Shown here piece by piece: positions 23,286-25,807 of a stretch of DNA of 25,807 nucleotides. Position numbers and translations under genes: made by a program. Below the pieces are notes generated by a model that saw only the letters and a program-made list of their open reading frames with translations, searched no databases and was not told the origin of the DNA. Each line of letters opens with the position of its first letter. The stretch's first letter is position 1. This DNA is from Crocosphaera sp038442745 (GTDB lineage: Bacteria; Cyanobacteriota; Cyanobacteriia; Cyanobacteriales; Microcystaceae). The stretch covers positions 1-25,807 of the forward strand of contig NZ_JARVCN010000368.1 of NCBI RefSeq assembly GCF_038442745.1, given 5' to 3'.

Positions 23286-24935
23286 CTACTGATTAAAATC
23301 CCTGACTAACATACTAGCTGCTTCATAAGCTGCGTCTCTAAAGGGTAATAAAACCAGATCAGATCCAGCCTTTTTAAGAATATCCATTTCTCTTTCTGTA
23401 TGACTGGTTAATGCTATTTTACCTGAAAATTTTTGATACTTTAGGGTTTGCAATAAAGTTAGCCCGATTCGTTCTCCTGGTAAGGTACTAATTACCCATT
23501 TAGCTTGGTTTAAAGGCAGGGTGGCGGCAAATTCTGGGTCTTCTGCATCTCCATAAAAAGCTAATAGTCCTTTATTGCGCCATTGTCTTACTAACTCTGG
23601 GTTAAAATCCACCCCTAAAACCTGTAAACCTGAACCTTGTAAAGCATTAATTAAGCTACCTCCATACCGTCCTAAACCAAATAAAACAACATCAACTCCG
23701 TAAACTTCAGCTTCGTCTAAATCTGCTAATTTTTGGTGAAAATGAGGAATTAACTTATGGAAGTGGGAAACAATAGGTGATAGTTTTTCATAGATGATAT
23801 GAGAGTCCATAATCATATAAGTAGAGACTCCCATTGTAATTAATCCTACTAAAGTAATTAGCCCTAAAACCTCTTCATTAATGTGACCTAAATCGAGTCC
23901 TAATGTAGCAATGATTAAAGAGAATTCGCTAATTTGACTCAAAGATAAACTGGTAATAGTGCTAGTGTATTTCCGATAACCGGAGATACTCATTAAGACC
24001 ATAATCATCAGTGGTTTACCTAGTAACACAAACAGAGATAAAATAATTGCTGAAAAAATTTCCGACCCTAAATAAATAACATTAATATGAATACCTAAAT
24101 CGATGAAAAAGAACAGCAATAAAAAGTCTCTTAAACTAACTAATCTTGCCCCAATGGTGGCGCGATAATTGGTAGATGCTAACGATACTCCCGCTACGAA
24201 TGCCCCTACTTCTTTACTAAACCCTAAACCGTCTCCTACTGCTGCTAGAGCGATGGCCCAAGAAATGGCAAAAATTAACAATAATTCTGTCGAGTAAGCT
24301 AAAGCGTAGAGTAATTTTGGGAGAACATAACGGGTTACAATAGCAATGAATAATAAGAAAATTCCGCCTTTTAAAATAACGGAAATAATTTCTTGTATTA
24401 AAGATTGTTGAGAGTCCTCGCTAAAAGCGGTTAACAGGATCATTGCCAGCACCACCACCAAATCTTGAACAATAAGAACCCCCAACGCAATACGACCGTG
24501 CAACGCATCAATTTCCTGGCGATCTGATAATAATTTGACAACAATAATGGTACTAGAAAAAGTCAAAGATAAACCGATATAAAAAGCAGAAACTAAATTA
24601 AATCCCAACAAATTAGCTAAGAAATAACCTAAAATTCCTGTCATAACAATTTGACCCATTCCAGCAATAATTGCCACTGGTCCAACGGATTGAATTTCGT
24701 GGGGATCGAGTTTTAAACCCACCACAAATAATAATAAAGCAATACCTAATTCTGCTAATAATTCCACCTCTTCATTAGCAGAAACCAACCTTAAACCAGC
24801 AGGACCAATCAGAATACCAACAATAATAAAAGCCATAATTAAGGGTTGACGCAACCATAAAGCCAACCCTCCTACTGCTGTGGCGATAGCCAAAATACAG
24901 GCAATCTCTGAAAAAACACTACTAAAACTAAACAT
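23286..24935 (-). CDS. Kef-type K+/H+ antiporter with RCK (TrkA-N) domain
   Basis: Monovalent cation:proton antiporters of the CPA2 family exchange K+ or Na+ for H+ across the cytoplasmic membrane. The 549-residue protein has a membrane domain of about 12 segments (up to about residue 385), with LIMAFIIVGILIGPAGLRLV, ELGIALLLFVVGL, SLTFSSTIIVVKLLSDRQE and LIVQDLVVVLAMI. A C-terminal RCK domain begins near residue 416 with the NAD-binding motif LFGLGRYGGSL and GVDFNPE. I use the ATG at 24935 (MFSFSSVFSEIAC); an in-frame TTG at 24968 adds eleven residues without a family reason. The gene is divergent from the pentapeptide gene. Kef partner subunits are not seen nearby. Confidence 0.93.
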   Translation of the reverse strand: MFSFSSVFSEIACILAIATAVGGLALWLRQPLIMAFIIVGILIGPAGLRLVSANEEVELLAELGIALLLFVVGLKLDPHEIQSVGPVAIIAGMGQIVMTGILGYFLANLLGFNLVSAFYIGLSLTFSSTIIVVKLLSDRQEIDALHGRIALGVLIVQDLVVVLAMILLTAFSEDSQQSLIQEIISVILKGGIFLLFIAIVTRYVLPKLLYALAYSTELLLIFAISWAIALAAVGDGLGFSKEVGAFVAGVSLASTNYRATIGARLVSLRDFLLLFFFIDLGIHINVIYLGSEIFSAIILSLFVLLGKPLMIMVLMSISGYRKYTSTITSLSLSQISEFSLIIATLGLDLGHINEEVLGLITLVGLITMGVSTYMIMDSHIIYEKLSPIVSHFHKLIPHFHQKLADLDEAEVYGVDVVLFGLGRYGGSLINALQGSGLQVLGVDFNPELVRQWRNKGLLAFYGDAEDPEFAATLPLNQAKWVISTLPGERIGLTLLQTLKYQKFSGKIALTSHTEREMDILKKAGSDLVLLPFRDAAYEAASMLVRDFNQ

Positions 24936-25094
24936 AATAAATTTTTTTAATGATGGTTTTGCATCCAATTGTATATTAGTACCACCAAGATTAATTATGA
25001 TATTTCTTTCTTTTCAATCGTTATCCCAAACAAACAACAAATCTTTATAGTGTTCTAACCATGAGGCGTATTAATATAGAGTTAGATCAGGAGA

Positions 25095-25121
25095 AATCGG
25101 GAACAAAAAGATAACCCGATT
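25095..25121 (+). promoter_or_regulatory. Inverted repeat in the upstream region of the pentapeptide gene
   Basis: AATCGGG (25095-25101) and CCCGATT (25115-25121) are perfect inverted repeats with a 13-base loop, 67 bp before the preferred ATG. It could be an operator or a leader hairpin; no regulator can be named. Confidence 0.35.
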
Positions 25122-25188
25122 GGGGGAAGGGATCACTGTAAAGATTAATTACATTGGAATTAAGAACTAAATGCGAGGAGGATTGACC

Positions 25189-25632
25189 ATGAAAAATAGC
25201 TTATTTAACGCCGTATTACTAGCTACTCCCCTGATCCTAGCTGGTCCTGTGATGGCAGGAAACCCCGCCCACGTGCAACAATTATTAGAAACGGGACTTT
25301 GTCAAGGTTGCGATCTCAGCAACGAAGACCTCAAGTATGCTCATCTAATCGGGTCTGATCTCAGAGATGCTAACCTAGAAGGTGCTATTCTCATCGAAGC
25401 TAACCTAGAAGGGGCCGACCTCACAGGTGCTAACCTAGAAGGTGCTAACTTGACAGGTGCAATGCTAACCAATGCTACTCTTAACGATAGCAACATGAAT
25501 AACGTTAATCTCGCCAACGCTATTATCTATGATGCCGACGTTACCGGTGCATCTATGGAAAATCTTGACATCACGAACGCACAAATCTTTAACACAGGTA
25601 TTGGCGTGGGTGGCGCACAACCAACACCATAG
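25189..25632 (+). CDS. Exported pentapeptide-repeat protein
   Basis: I use the ATG at 25189, which is preceded by AGGAGG at 9 bp; an in-frame ATG at 25171 would lie upstream of that ribosome site. The 147-residue product has a signal peptide (MKNSLFNAVLLATPLILAGP, cleavage likely after VMA), a short linker with a CxxC pair (GLCQGCDLSN), and about 16 A(D/N)LXX-type pentapeptide units (for example ANLEGADLTGANLEGANLTG), ending GIGVGGAQPTP. Such repeats fold into a right-handed square helix. Secreted forms are common in cyanobacteria, where they sit in the thylakoid lumen or periplasm; the function is mostly unknown. The gene is divergent from the Kef-type antiporter, with an inverted repeat in its leader. 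Confidence 0.92.
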   Translation: MKNSLFNAVLLATPLILAGPVMAGNPAHVQQLLETGLCQGCDLSNEDLKYAHLIGSDLRDANLEGAILIEANLEGADLTGANLEGANLTGAMLTNATLNDSNMNNVNLANAIIYDADVTGASMENLDITNAQIFNTGIGVGGAQPTP

Positions 25633-25807
25633 TTAAATCTTATTTTGTCATGAAATTAACAGAATTTGGGGTGACAGTTAGGAACGGATAATCTTTCCTA
25701 CTGACGCCCCTCTTATATGATTAAGACAATCAATTTCTTTTGAGGAAAAAGCAAATAAGTAAGTCAGCAGAATTAATTGTATATTTTATGGTATAGTTTT
25801 ATCAGCA

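Noticed and set aside
24936..24968. TTG start for the Kef-type antiporter
   Set aside because: The added residues are hydrophilic and not typical; the ATG at 24935 fits the family.
25633..25807. A gene start at the right edge
   Set aside because: The last 175 bases show no convincing frame or promoter on either strand.

Overview
The window reads as a chromosomal piece of an AT-rich unicellular cyanobacterium, probably from the Crocosphaera/Cyanothece-like Chroococcales; the genus is an inference. The evidence is 11 exact HIP1 octamers (GCGATCGC), the IctB-type membrane protein, a DUF3493/LPA1-like protein, CobM for pseudo-B12, and lpxA-lpxB for lipid A. I see no phage or insertion sequence and no CRISPR array.

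Layout. Positions 1-3130 (minus strand) hold a decaying type I restriction-modification locus: an hsdM split by a one-base insertion, a higB-like toxin remnant carrying an internal stop, and the first 261 codons of hsdS running off the left edge. lpxA-lpxB (3290-5317, minus) is followed by the divergent ictB (5508-6911) behind a clear promoter. Three small, tightly packed unknown genes (7080-8079) precede alanine dehydrogenase and cobM (8171-10050). A minus-strand block (10042-15068) holds a class-3-like aldehyde dehydrogenase, a DusB-type tRNA dihydrouridine synthase, an orphan TAXI/TRAP-like binding protein with a transmembrane anchor, and rsmI. A PfkB-family kinase (start codon sharing bases with one on the opposite strand) and a divergent CDF-type cation transporter run rightward to 16959.

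From 16960 on there are three copies of a MITE-like element of about 150 bp with nested inverted repeats. A ProA-like paralogue lacking the catalytic cysteine is paired with a zinc-ribbon membrane protein (17325-19002, minus). Next come an FMN-dependent L-lactate dehydrogenase-like enzyme (minus), a COG0523/CobW GTPase behind two Zur-box-like palindromes, tRNA-Thr(CGU), the LPA1-like protein, two small conserved-looking proteins, a Kef-type K+/H+ antiporter (minus) and an exported pentapeptide-repeat protein.

Most genes are ordinary cyanobacterial housekeeping, lipid A, cofactor and transport functions and do not form one pathway. The points most worth following are the ProA-like protein without its nucleophile, the TAXI receptor-like protein, the CDF protein with altered metal sites, the nested-hairpin repeat family, the unknown three-gene cassette, the Zur-type control of the CobW GTPase, and the broken restriction locus with its toxin remnant. 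No single undescribed defence system could be demonstrated.
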